DNA of 64,000 bases. Origin: Trissonchulus latispiculum (lineage: Eukaryota > Nematoda > Enoplea > Enoplida > Ironidae). A program made the translations under genes and the position numbers. The notes below the pieces were generated by a model. That model had not been told where the DNA came from, did not search any database, and saw nothing but the letters and a program-made list of their open reading frames with translations. Below, piece by piece: positions 10,603-22,807 of this stretch. How positions within the stretch are numbered: the stretch's first letter is position 1; every line of letters begins with the position of its first letter. Location: NCBI GenBank assembly GCA_030248195.1, contig JASAND010000819.1, positions 1 to 64,000 of the forward strand, given 5' to 3'.

Positions 10603-13138
10603 ACTGAAAGACATTCCCAGTTTTGAACAACAGAACGATTTCTCAATCTGTGTATACGGATTCGACAGATCAGTTCATATCCTATACCTATCAAGGACCA
10701 GACATGAGAAGCATCTCCATCTACTGCTACTGAACAATCAGCATTATTGCCTAATGAAGAACATTGGAAGACTCCTTCACGATCAACGGAAAGATAAAGG
10801 AAGAAAATACTTTTGCAATCATTGCCTATTTCCATTTCCTACTGAAGAACGAAGAAGTCAACACCAGGACCTTTGTAACACTGATAACTTGCAGATAACT
10901 GTTATGCCATCGTCAACAAAACTAAAATTTCAGAACGATCATAGACGTTTGAAGCGACCTTATGTGATCTACGCAGATTTTGAGTGTTTGCTTGAAAAGA
11001 TAGACACTTGTCAACCTAATCCGTCCGTACTCTTCATTCACTCACACATACGAACATCACTAACCTTGCGGATATGGGTTAGTAGATGTACTCCAGTGTT
11101 GTGAGGGAAAGCCCATAGTGAGAGGTCAACCAACAATATACCGGAGTGGAAATGCAGTGCAGAAATTCCTCAGGGCGGTCATACAGAAAGGTCAGCAGTT
11201 TCAAGACCGATTGAATAAATATCCGAAACTACCAAACTCCTTCAACATGGTGCACAATGTCATCTATGTGAAGGTGCAATTGAGGAAGGTGAGTCTACTA
11301 GGGACCATTGTCACATTTGCGGGACGTTCTGAGGTTATGCTCACAGGCGGTGTAACCTAAAATATAAGCTCGGGCGGACAGTTACAGTAGTGTTCCATAA
11401 CCTAAGACGGTATGACGGGCATCTAATTATGCAAGAGATTGGGAAGATCAGTAAGGAGTTTAAGCTTGACATCACCTGTGTACCGAAGGGCTTGGAAGAC
11501 TACCTATGCTTTGAACTGAAAACGTCGAACAGGAGTGGCGGATTAGGTTCATTGATAGTTACCAGTTCCTGAATAGATCATTGGATACACTGGCAGACGG
11601 ACTGACTGATGAAGACTTTACATTCACATCTAGAGTCTACGGAGATAAACTTTCACTAATGAGAAGAAAGGGAGTTTACCCGTATGAGTATATGGACTCG
11701 TGGGATAGATTTAGTGAGACTCAGTTACCACCTATTGAAGCGTTTCATAACACATTAACTGATAGCGACATTGAGATCCAAGACTACGAGCACGCAAAGA
11801 CTGTGTGGAATGAGCTAGGTATAGAGAATATGGGACAGTATCATGATGAATACTTGAAAACAGATGTCCTACTATTGGCAGATGAGGTAGAGAATTTTCG
11901 CAAGACTAGCCTAAAAACATATGACTTAGATCCTTGCCACTACTGTACTCTACCTTCATTTGCCCGGGACGCATGCCGCAAGTATACGGGACAGGAGTTA
12001 GACCTTGTGACTGATCCAGACATGTACAAGTTCTTTGAAGATGGTATTAGAGGTGGAGTGGCAATGGTTGCCCAACGGTACGCAAAGGCCAATAACCCAC
12101 TGCTAGAGGATTATGATCCAAGCAGCCAACCTCATATTACATACGTGGACATGAACAATCTATATGGGCGGTCAATGGTCCAGCAACTACCCTTGCGCAA
12201 CTTTAGATGGATGACCAACTTGAACCAATGGCGAGACGTTCCTTGTATCCTTGAAGTCGACCTTGGTTATCCACAACATCTACACAATGTACACAATGAC
12301 TACCCACTTGCACCTGAGAGAATTACCATTAGAGAAGAGATGATATCGCCATACAGTAAGGATCAAGGAGGATATATGAGATGTGAGAAGTTCAGTGCCT
12401 AATTTACGCAATAAGACTGGTTACATCATACACAAGCATACCTTAATGCAATATATAGACCAGGGATTAGTGCTAAGGAAGATACACAGAGGAGTGACCT
12501 TTGAGGAAGAAGAGTGGATGAAACCTTACATTGAGTTGAACATGATTAAGAGGGTAGCGGCGAAAAGTAAGTTTGAAGAAGACCTACAAACTCATGAATA
12601 ATGCGGTATCTGGTAAAACGATGGAGAACGTCCGTAACCATGTAGATATGAGATCAGTCACCACCTCAGAGAAGTTGGAGAAGTTAGTTGCAAACCCCAG
12701 ATACAAGGCATGTGAGGCATTTTCAGAAGACCTGATCGCAGTACAGATGCAGAAGCGTTCAGTTAAGCTATGCAAACCCGTATATGTAGGATTCACCGTA
12801 CTGGGACTATCAAAATACCTCATGTACATCTTTCACTATAACTACATGAGGCAAAGGTATGGCGACAGCGTTAGCTTACTGTACACAGATACGGATAGCT
12901 TTTGCTACCATATGACAGCAAGTGACGTATATCAGGACATGAGAAAGGACATTGATCTATTTGACACCAGCAACTACCCTAAGGACCATCCACTTTATTG
13001 CAGTGCTAACAAGAAGGTGATAGGCAAGATGAAGGATGAAGCTAAGGGAAAGCCAATCAGCGAGTTTGTAGGATTAAGGGCAAAGATGTACAGCATTAGG
13101 TGCGAGGGTGATGATAAGACAGCAGCAAAGGGACTTAA

Positions 13139-14896
13139 GGGGGGGTCCATTTTTGGCCGATTTTTCGACCATCTCCGATTTTGCTCATTTTCACATATTT
13201 TGTTGTCCGATTGGTATATTTTAACGAGTTTTTGAAATGAAGGTCGGATCTCTTACGGTTAGCAAGTAATTTCACCTCAAAGTTGATGTCAGTATGTGTT
13301 AAACATAGGAAACGGAAAAAGTTGTGATTTTTCCGTGCGCCAGAGAAATCTTGCCAACGACAAAATGGAGCACTTCAACATCCATCCTATATCATATATA
13401 CGATCTCGAAGGGTGATTTGTAGGTAGGGTTGTCCCCGGGCCGTGTAGCGGGCTCCGGCCCTGGGCCGGGCCCGGGCCGGGCCGGCCCGGTTTACTCCCG
13501 GGCCCGGAAAATTTTGAGGTGGGCCCGGCCCGGGCCCGGCCCGGCTCTGGCTGAAAGCCCGGGCCCGCTTTTTTAAGCCGGGCCCACCGGGCTTCCGGGC
13601 CCACCGGGCTCACCGGGCCTGCCGGGCTCACCGTGCCGGCCTGGCTCATCGTGTCTGCCAAGCTCAGTTTGCGAGTCTGGGACTTCCTGCGGCCCGGGCG
13701 TTGAGCCGGGCTTAGTAGCGGGCCCACGCTTTGGAGCCCAGGCCTATCACCGGGCCCGGGGATTTGAAGCCGGGCCAAGAAGCGCGCCCGGGCTTGGGCC
13801 GGGCCGGGTAGCGGGCTCCGGGATTTGATTGGGCTCCGGGCCTGGGCCGGGCCAAGCCCGGGCCCGGGCCCGGCCCGGCTGAAAATTTAGGCCCGGGCCC
13901 GGGCCCGGCCCGGTCAATTTCTTATCGGAACAACCCTATTTGTAGGAAGCAGAATTTTAATTTAGGCCTTCAAAAATTTTTAATTAATTTTTTAAGTTTG
14001 CGAACAGCCAAATTTGACTGTTTTGCAATGTTAACGTTGGGGGTCAGCAAGTTTGATTAAATATTCTGAAAGCTGTAAGCCCTAATTAAAAATTCTACTT
14101 CCTACAAATCACAGCTTATGACAAGACATTTCGGACGATACCAATTGATCCTGGTCACCTCTGTTCGATTTCGAGATTTCTCTGGCGCAGAAATCTCAAT
14201 TTTTAGCAAAATGTAGGAAATTCCCGTTTTTTGGCAAATAACCTAGAGCTATGGCAACACAGACCTATAAAATGTTAGTCTATCTATTTGCGCACGATTA
14301 TTGATGAGTTTAGGTCAAGTTTGGGCACAAATGCTCCAGGTTAGTGCACCCAGTTGGTCGCTGGGGTCAAATATGGGGGTCTGACAACCATAATCTCAAA
14401 AATAGCGATTTCTCAAATTTTTCGAAATACGTTAAATTTTAAATCAATCGAAAGCTCTCATTGTCGTGAACATTTTTTCTTGTTGGACCATTGCCCGCAA
14501 ATCCACCAAATTCAAGTTATCGGCCGTTAAATGATTTTCGTGGTCAAGGCTTTCCAGCGTCGGTGCTACTTCCTAAAATCACTAAATAAAGTCATAAAGA
14601 AACGTTTTCCCATTAAAAGCTGCCCTAAGTTCTTTGTTTGCATCAGATATCAAACATACAACCGAATATAGCTCCATTCTCAAGGAAGTTCAGGTGTAAA
14701 GTGCGTTTATTTGCTGCGGCACCGCCGTTTTCACTTGTTTTCAAATTGCATGCAATTAATAGCCGGTTACTCGTTAAGTACTGAACGAAACTACTCTAAA
14801 TTGAAACTCGATATGCAGGACATATGTGACAAAATTTTGTGTGAAAATGAGCAAAATCCGTGACCATAAAATTTTTCATGGTGGACCCCCCCCCCC
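13139..14896 (+). mobile_element. TTAA-flanked piggyBac-like non-autonomous element, 1758 bp
   Basis: Inserted in the polymerase with TTAA on both sides (13135-13138 and 14897-14900), the target used by piggyBac-type transposases. The ends are imperfect inverted repeats: GGGGGGGTCCA...GATTTTGCTCATTTTCACA on the left and the same motifs reversed on the right. No transposase frame. A related 5' end without the later hAT insertion is at 41717-42030. Assignment to piggyBac rests on TTAA and end structure only; other TTAA-specific families are possible. Confidence 0.75.
13425..13938 (+). mobile_element. GC-rich hAT-type MITE, copy 1 (514 bp), nested
   Basis: Ends TAGGGTTGTCC and GGAACAACCCTA are inverted repeats. 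A perfect 8-bp duplication TTTGTAGG flanks it (13417-13424 and 13939-13946). The interior is built from GGCCCGGGCC-type units, extremely GC-rich in an AT-rich surrounding. The related sequence at 41717-42030 aligns straight across this site without the insert. No transposase; the long open frames here (for example 13392-13778, minus) are composition artefacts. Confidence 0.88.
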
Positions 14897-15145
14897 TTAA
14901 TAGGTCAGTCAGACTAAGGCACGAAGATTATAAGCGAATATTACTGCATGGAGGTAGGACACGACATATTATGAGTAATATTGATGGAAAAGGTCATCAG
15001 CTAACTACTGTGCAGCGATGTAAGGTAGGATTAGGCGCCTACGATCACAAACGTCACATACTTGACGATGGTATACATTCACTTGCATATGGTGATGTGT
15101 TGATTGAATAAATGTTTGAATTGTAATGTATGTACTGATTGAACA

Positions 15146-15151
15146 AATAAA
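15146..15151 (+). promoter_or_regulatory. Poly(A) signal after the Polinton polymerase
   Basis: AATAAA lies 35 bases after the polymerase stop and just before the right inverted repeat, on the coding strand. Confidence 0.55.
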
Positions 15152-15197
15152 ATACATGGACTCCCAAAGTGCGCTCAGTTGTCCTCTCTATTACTAC

Positions 15198-15355
15198 TTA
15201 GGCAGAGTATTAGTCATAGTTTAGGGACTCTAGCCAGTGTTAGTAGGAAGGGTATTACACAAAGACTCTAGCCATTATTATTAGGTAGGGTAGTAGACAT
15301 GACTCATGCCAGTATTATTAGCTAAGTGTGCCAGAATCCGGGTTTGTATACTACT
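15198..15355 (-). repeat. Polinton right terminal inverted repeat
   Basis: Reverse complement of the left repeat (6602-6768), ending GGGTTTGTATACTACT. Followed immediately by the second TAGGCT target copy at 15356-15361. Confidence 0.93.
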
Positions 15356-17676
15356 TAGGCTTTTTGAGGTTTCTATGCACGTAGTTTCCTTAGTGTTACC
15401 GTTAGATATAGCACAGACAAAATATTTTATATTTTTATATTAGTAAAAATCCTTATTATGAAATGATATGAAATCTTATTGGTAATTGTTTCCTAATATT
15501 TCTAACTTAAAAATTGTTTAAATGACAAATTAAATTTACTGTAATCAAACTTTAATCGCATTAATAGGATTAAAAGTAAATAAAGTTAGAGATGGTGCAT
15601 ACACTTACCAAAGACAATTGTTAATTGTCAATTCTGGTTTTAATATTCAGATTTGTGTTCAGAGACCATGAGAACTCTACAGTAAAGTTTTTGGACCCTT
15701 TTGATTCCCTTTTGAAAAACTTAATTTTTTATTTAAAAATGCAAAATGTTGGTGTTCATCGATTACAGATGTGTTCAAATTTCTTTACACTACATATATG
15801 TGAACAGAATTAGTTAAGGTTTGCGGCAGTTACACACAGTTGGACCGGCATGCATGCATGTTGCTGTGTAAAATGTAAAAATACACAATATAGTAATAAA
15901 TTACAAATATCTTTAATAGTTTACAGGTGCAATATCGTAACATTAGCATCATGGGAAATATTCTTACAACAACTTAGGTATGCTATTTATAGGTATTTAT
16001 ACTTTTATATGATAACATAATATTATACATACTTACTTGTAGTTATACATATGCTTACACTTATAGTTTAATGTACTCGCTTATTCTTATACTTAATATT
16101 TGCTATTATTGCATATACCCACTGAACTAAAGAGTGTTGGATAATAAACGGTTAAGCAGCAACCCAAAAACCAAGCTCGAACTAAAACATTACCACAGTC
16201 AAACACAGGAGTTATATATTTTTTCTACTAGAAACAAGTTCTCTATGGGCAACTTTGCCTCATCCTTGAAGTGTCCAAAGTAGGCAAATAGATATTAACG
16301 GCTTCTAATTGTTAGAAGCCTGATACAGCTCTTAAAGTTGCCAGGGTGGTACGTACGTATAGAAGGTAAGATTTAAGCTTGAGTAATATTTAGCCGACTT
16401 ACCATGAACATGTGAGCATATCCATGTTGATAAGGTGTCGGTAGGTCCAAAGCACGCTCATTGAGGCACAAAAATGCAGGAAATACTTGGAGGAAACTAA
16501 AGTTAAAGTCCAACAATTGCCTAATTTCTTAGGGGGTCCCCCTCCTTTTGGTTTTTATCGTTCCCGAATTTCAGGAAAAACCTTGTCACTCAAACCACCA
16601 TTAAACTCAGGAATTCCATTTTGTCAGGAGGGCTCAGGCTTAGTCTTAGTTGTCACGTTATTGTCAGCAGGCGGTTACAGAAGCTGGGCAAAATTGAATA
16701 ATTGAAAACTGTAGGAAACTTTTTCTGGGGACCCTCCGACTTAGCTTAAGCCTCAAACCATAAGCCTGAAGCCCGCTTCTGAAATGAAAGTCGGCCTTTA
16801 TTCCTTTTCGGGGAAACAAAAGAATTTGAACTGACAGCTATTATAATATTGAAATTTTAAGTATTACCTTACTTGGCTTTTACCCCATCACACATTCATT
16901 GCTCAAAAAGTCCTCCCGAGTAAAACAGAAGCTGTCAAGATGGGCTCAGTCGATAATTTTCAAGCACCAATTAAAGTTGTACTTAAAGGTCTAGGCAGCA
17001 TAAGGTAAAGGGGGGATCTTAAGTGTAGGCTACATAATATGATACTTGATATTAATTCTTTATAGGATCCTGACGCTGGCGTGAATTGGGACTCTTTCAA
17101 CCCCATTTGACCCAAGAAAAAAGGGAAAATAACGACTGAAGAACCCCCTCTCTCTCATCTCCTACTTGTCTTCCTTATTCGTTCTTGCCCTGAGAAAAAG
17201 CTCATATGTTATGGATATTTACTGTCCACAGAAACACAGTTAAGCTATTTATTCCAATTCCAGGAGTGGAAAAGGATTTTCGGGGCTCACTAATGGGGTG
17301 GTCTGCAAAACTGAATGAAAAAGATGAGTGAGCAAAGCTTTTAACATGCAAACTTTTTTATGCATCAGATTCCATTTGCCTAAGTATGGACTAATATGGT
17401 CCAGTTTAAACAGAACCTCTGCATAAAAGGTAGGCATAAAGCCAGATGTTAGGAAAGCTGGTACCACCTGGGTTGGGGCTCAAATTACCCTACATACTGG
17501 AAATTTCTGACATCAAGACTACAGTCATTGCTGTGCTGCATTGAACGCAGACGACATACTGTATCCAGCTGTTAGTAGCTAAGCAGACTATGTAGTAAAG
17601 GATTGCGGATAAGGCTTTTCTCGAAGTCCTTCCTAGTGACCCCCCTCCCCGCAATAGTATGATTGTGTACGTAATG

Positions 17677-17711
17677 TAAGAAATGAAATTGTCACTTCAG
17701 CACCTGAGACC
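17677..17711 (+). repeat. Short direct repeat, copy 1
   Basis: A stretch reading GAAATGAAATTGTCACTTCA and then AGCACCT recurs at 19793-19829 in the same orientation with two differences, then both flanks diverge. Source element unknown. Confidence 0.55.
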
Positions 17712-18953
17712 CGAAAAATTCGGACCTCGGGTGGGATTTGTCAATTTGGGCTCTAACACCACATTTCGCCTATCGACCCAAATTTTCTGTTTCACCTAAA
17801 CGGCACGTCAGGGAATTAAAAGGGCAGTCTTAGTGACAATCTTAGTTTGTTATTTCATTAGCCTGCCCATAACCTGAGAAATTATTAGCATAAGTGAGTA
17901 TACCAATATCAGCTATGCGAATATATTCCAATGGGGTTGGCTATGAACGGAACTGTGGAGTGTTGGCAGAATTTTCCAACTTGTGCGGTCAAAGGCCCAA
18001 GTTCAGCCTACAACCTACTGGCCTTTGGCCGACTGGCCGAACACGCAATATGTAGCATACAATTACCTGTAGCTAACATTTTTAATGACGTGCAGAGTTC
18101 GAAGTGGCGGCTACTCACGGGTAACTAAAATTATTTTCTTTCCGTTCTTTACTAACTGTCAAAGGCATGGCCGGCGATTGTTGCTAGCCCCTGGCCGGAT
18201 CAACACTACAGTAACCAGAAGTTGCATGGTTGAGCAAGTTGCTGGAACCGCTCTGGTAGCACCCTAGACACATTTTGAACAATTAATACTTTACGTATAT
18301 ATATATAATACTTTACGTATATAACTGCATACTGCATATTGACCAACTTTTAAAGATTAACTGAGAATAAATGGGAACTAGGCATTTGTAACTTTGGATC
18401 TTGCATTTGTAATAATATGAATGGACATGTTTAAAGTGTGACGCGGTTAGGTACTTGCATTGGAGATCCACTGGTCAGGAACTTATGGACCAGGCAAAAC
18501 TAATATAGGAATCAGTAATTTTGTGATTGTGCATTTAACTCTTCAGCCTTGGTCCAGAGGCGAATAAATGATACGCGTTTTGGTAAAGTAATTAGGAACT
18601 TTTATAGGAATTAGAAGCAACAACTAGTTTATTTTGGGCTGGTGTTGGCTGTTTGGCAAATTTGGAAATGTCCCAAATATGGAAACTGGTTGTCAAAAAC
18701 ATTTCCTTATCTCCGTCATCTGGAACATGGATTCAAATCTCAATCACTGGGTTTGTACTAGCAATATAGGGATCTTAAAAGGTAAAGAAATTTAACTTTA
18801 GATTGAAATTAAAACTTAATTTTGGTTCCAAATCCAGTAGCTAAATCGTGTGTATATTGAAGTGACATCTCTATACTATAGTCAATTGAATCACAATTCA
18901 CAAATACCGAAGTTTGACGAGGATAGGAAAGTTTCCACTTCTTATTTTTTATG

Positions 18954-19189
18954 TATTTTCAGCATCTTCACAGACCATATTTCCTAAAATTTTAAAAATA
19001 TAAGGCTTAGATTTTCAAGAGCAGCAGGGATAGGTATGGCGAGTGAAAAAGGTTTTTCCGTGTCTGTCCCTGATGCTCAAGCAAATATAACTAATAAATA
19101 ACTTTGCCAACTAAGGAAAGACTGAAATTTGCTGGTTCAGTAGAGACTTCAGTTAGTATTTTTAGCAGCTTCACAGACCATATTTCCTA
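18954..19189 (+). repeat. Direct repeats bracketing about 170 bp
   Basis: A 33-bp block containing CTTCACAGACCATATTTCCTA occurs at 18954-18986 and again at 19157-19189. Possibly an old small element with its flanks; unassigned. Confidence 0.5.
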
Positions 19190-21667
19190 CTTTCCTGTAT
19201 AGGCTCGTCGCTCCTGGCCCCCCTCTTTCTTCTGCAGCCGACTTTTCACCCAGGCCTTTCGAGCAGGCATATGTAGTTTTCAGCCCACCTAGTTGTTATT
19301 GCCAAGCGGGGGGCAGCAACTTTCGAATTCCGAATGTTGCTGCCTTGGGAGTGACTGAAATAACCGTACGGTAGCTTGCTCGGGGATCATGTTTTCTGTC
19401 CGTAATCTTCGCCTCTCTGCCCCTTGACTACGGTCTGCGGAGAGCACCACTTACGGGCCACTTTGTGAGCCTAACAGTGTGTGAGCAATTAGCAAAAAAA
19501 ATAACTGCATACGTTTAATAAATTAGCCTTAGTTACACGCACACATTCCTGGAGCTGTGTAGCAGAGCCACCTACACAACACACCTCTCTATATAATGAG
19601 TTAGAGTAGGTTTAACTCAGGAAGTTGGTAACTAATTGGCTTTTAGTCTGATAATTAAATTACACTTAATTATAATGTATATTCGTTTGTAACTGCAATT
19701 ACCAGCAGGCCACTCTTATTGTTAAACATACTGTTAAACAATCCAGTAAACAATCATATCAATTAGACGTAATGGGGAAGTAAATACAAGATAATGCAAG
19801 AAATGAAATTGTCACTTCAGCACCTAAGACTGTCAAGTAAACAAAAGCACCATTTCGAATAGTTACCTTTAACCCTCTTCTGCCCAAGACTTCTCGAGGA
19901 AAGCGGCTCAGTGAGAGCTCCTAGAGAGAAGGGACTACCGCCAATCGATAGAGAATCAAATTCTCTACATTTTTGGATCCATCGTTATTTGTCTTCGGTG
20001 CACCCAAAAAAGTTAGAAACCGTCAAATTTGGGCACAGTACAAATTTTTGCTAAACTTTCATTGCAAAAAACCAATAAAATTATTTCTAGCTACAAGAGT
20101 TGATCCCCAGAAGGGATCAATTATATGTTAATTTAACTTACATAACCTCCCCAGCTTTGCCGCCAACTATGCCAACCTATGCTGGAATCGTTTAAAATAA
20201 ACACAGAAACATAGCACACAATTTGTCGAATCATTCATTCCGCCAAAGAGCAGCCGGGACTTTAATTCTGTAGCAACTATTGAACTATTACTCCACAATG
20301 TAGTGCGAGTGTCAAAGAAAACTGGAGCATGTGATCAGAGTGCCATTGTGCAACTTGTGTCTTGCGCTTTGCAACAGATGTCCAAAATTACCCCTTGTGC
20401 CAAAAAGTGTTAATGTTAATTTAGGGCATGAAAGTGTTAATCTTTCCGTTTGGATTTATTAAATACAACTTACAACTTGCTTGGAAATTTCAAGTAAGTC
20501 TGATTTTGGTGTAGGTTGCGTTGTAATGTACGATTAAAATAGTGGCCGGGAAAGCTCCAGTTTTCGTGGTTTTGTGACAAAAAGGCTCGCTCAGACCAGA
20601 ATATCGGTCCCCGATTTGGGTGTGATCAACAAGCTAACCGCTAAATACTAAACTATACTGGGAAGTAGATGGGGTACATAGTTTCACAACAGCAACAATA
20701 CATAGGTCCTGTTTAAATAAGAAGTAATAAATTGCCCATCAGATTTAGGAAATCCTTTTCTGTTTGGTGAAGCGACAGTCTTGAATCTCTCCTCTCCCTT
20801 TCCAAGGGCCTTTTCATAAAAACAGATTAACTTAAACGCAATAATTTAATAACCGATTAAAAACGCATTCCCAAAATGGTGGATTAAAAACGGATGAAAA
20901 GTTATCCTGTATAGCTCTAACTCGCGGACTGAACTTTAATCCGCTTAATCCGTGAACATATTCACACGATCCCGAGTACATAATGATAAGAGTATGACAA
21001 GCGTCACACTCTATGCAGTCAAAGCCAAAACTATGCTATGCGCGCTATCGGCTGACCCCCCCCCCACGAATTGACCCCCTCTCACACCGCCCCTACATTG
21101 GTACATAGTCCCAAACGGGGTCGCTCGCTGCTTTGCATAATTACACGTTGAACTTAACAGGGGGCCCAATTTGGGGAGGGGGTTTAAACGTGTATGTTTA
21201 ACACTTATAATGTTGAAAACATGCTAAGCGAGTGAGCATGTTATCAATATGTGCTCTTGATACGATTAAGTTATTTTGATTCAACCAATTTATAAGAAGG
21301 CCCCAAGTTGTGGCTATAACTCCGACCTCTCCCAACACGAAACAGCATTAAACTGTTGCATAAATACAAATGAAGAAAAATACACCTAACCACCCTTAAT
21401 CATACAATATTACGAACTGTTGATGATGGTAAATGCTAATTTCATAGAAGAGCACTGCGTTTCTTTTTCCCTAGATATCACACCATTTTTGAGAAATAAA
21501 TTTTTTGAATCAACTGCCGCGAGCCGTTCATGTCCGTACAAATGGCACAAAAAAGGAGCCGAAAGTTTCAGAGAAAATGGAAAGTGTGGAGTGATTAAAA
21601 GCTAAACGATGGATTTATCATCGGCGACATGGCAATGGATGGGATAGTTAGAAAATTTTGATGTAAA

Positions 21668-21694
21668 GAAATTCTTCTTCTTCTTCTTCTTCTT
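21668..21694 (+). repeat. TTC microsatellite
   Basis: About nine consecutive TTC triplets. Confidence 0.9.
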
Positions 21695-22747
21695 CTATTC
21701 CTCTGAATACGAGGGCAAATGAAGGAACGCGCAAGGTCTCCAGCCCACGAACTGACCGAAAAAGTCACTAAAGGAGCAAAGCAGCTTCTCTGACGGAAGT
21801 GTAACTGGGGGCCCTAATTTGAAGTTTTCAATAATTGTCGCCCTTTGCCTTAGCATAAACCTCCAGGGCTGAATTATGTTTTATGGCTCAACAAAATGGG
21901 GACCCCACGCCCCGATCCTTGTGATTGGAAAGCCATGATTTAATGCTGAGATATGCGAGGAAACGTTGGGGGTGCCAAAACAAAGCTATTATAACAGAAT
22001 TTGTCAGCAAAATTTGTCATGTTAGGATTTGCCGTTGAGTGAATTAAAATTTTGCCTCAAGGAAGTGACTTTGGACACATTTTCTGTCTCTGAAACCTTG
22101 CTGGTTTTTTTAGTCAGAAACAGAATTTATTTATCGCAACATGTAACTTGTAAGAGGTAAAAAAGCTGACAGCAAATACAAGACAAGTTTAGTACTATTA
22201 ACGTAAGTAATATAGAAGTATTAACGCTTGGCCGGACAGCCAGGTGGAAACTGGCCATTTTCAATTTTCATTTTTAAAACCAATTTTCAGTACATTTTTT
22301 AAAATTTTTAGCACTAAATATAGTATATGATACGTACTATATGATCGCTAGCCTTTTAGAATAGATCCTATAACCTGCTGGCCGGCCACTCGCCTTATTA
22401 ACATCGGCAGGCAAACAACACTACCGGACAGATGAAAGCTCTCGCGTACGTTTCCGTGCACAGTGGAATACAGAAATTTGGCATGCAAAATGAATTTTTA
22501 ATGATACTGATATAATCATGAAAAACTTTCAAAGAACCTTGTGTGCGAATATAAACCAAAGTTCCCCCATCGTTTTTGGTATGTCCCATACGTGAAGATT
22601 GGAGGCAATTGATGTCGGCGACGATTTTGTTGGTGTTTTACTGAAATATGCGGGTACCTGATTAACCAATTACTTAGTACCTATTTATACCTTATATTTA
22701 TAATATTTATATTTATAATATTGAATAATATTAATAATGTAATAATG

Positions 22748-22771
22748 ACAATAATAATAATAATAATAATA

Positions 22772-22806
<35 letters not shown>
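22748..22806 (+). repeat. AAT microsatellite
   Basis: About 19 AAT/ATA triplets with one G interruption, inside an AT-rich block (22680-22830). Confidence 0.9.

Positions 22807-22807
<1 letters not shown>

Larger units (their letters stand above)
8212..15111 (+). pseudogene. Protein-primed DNA polymerase B (Polinton pPolB), interrupted and frameshifted
   Basis: The replicative polymerase of Polintons (DNA_pol_B_2 family), which copies linear DNA from a protein primer. N-terminal part 8212-8800 (YVPLPKRLQNKKAII, FMWSVLAGLHP) with a TAG at 8656-8658. After the hAT insertion it resumes at 10611: zinc-finger-like CNHC...HQDLC, exonuclease-type YADFECLL (near 10965), polymerase motif YVDMNNLYGRS (near 12140), SGKTMENVRNH (near 12611), catalytic LLYTDTDSF (near 12880). 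After the second insertion it resumes at 14901 and ends with LGAYDHKRHILDDGI...LAYGD, stop at 15111. Frame changes occur near 11104, 11360, 11575, 12400 and 12590. Removing either transposon with one target copy keeps the reading frame, so both inserted into a polymerase that had been continuous at those points. Not functional now. Confidence 0.92.
6602..15355 (+). mobile_element. Maverick/Polinton element, 8754 bp, decayed
   Basis: Both termini are defined: inverted repeats of about 160 bp starting AGTAGTATACAAACCC (Polintons begin with AG), bracketed by a perfect 6-bp duplication TAGGCT. Inside, all on the plus strand, are a short ORF, an adenain-like protease remnant, a small secreted-type ORF and a protein-primed family B DNA polymerase. 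Two younger transposons (8801-10602 and 13139-14896) interrupt the polymerase. Without them and their duplicated targets the core is about 5.2 kb, far below the usual 15-20 kb. No retroviral-type integrase, packaging ATPase or capsid gene is visible, so this is an internally deleted, non-autonomous copy. Nonsense codons and frameshifts show it is not active. Confidence 0.95.

Noticed and set aside
13392..13778. 128-codon minus-strand ORF rich in Pro, Gly and Arg
   Set aside because: It lies over the GC-rich MITE. Long open frames arise there because the GC-only repeat units rarely form stops.
20805..20960. Third Harbinger-like MITE starting AAGGGCCTTTTC
   Set aside because: Only one end is recognisable; no matching inverted end or flanking triplet, so it was not listed as an element.
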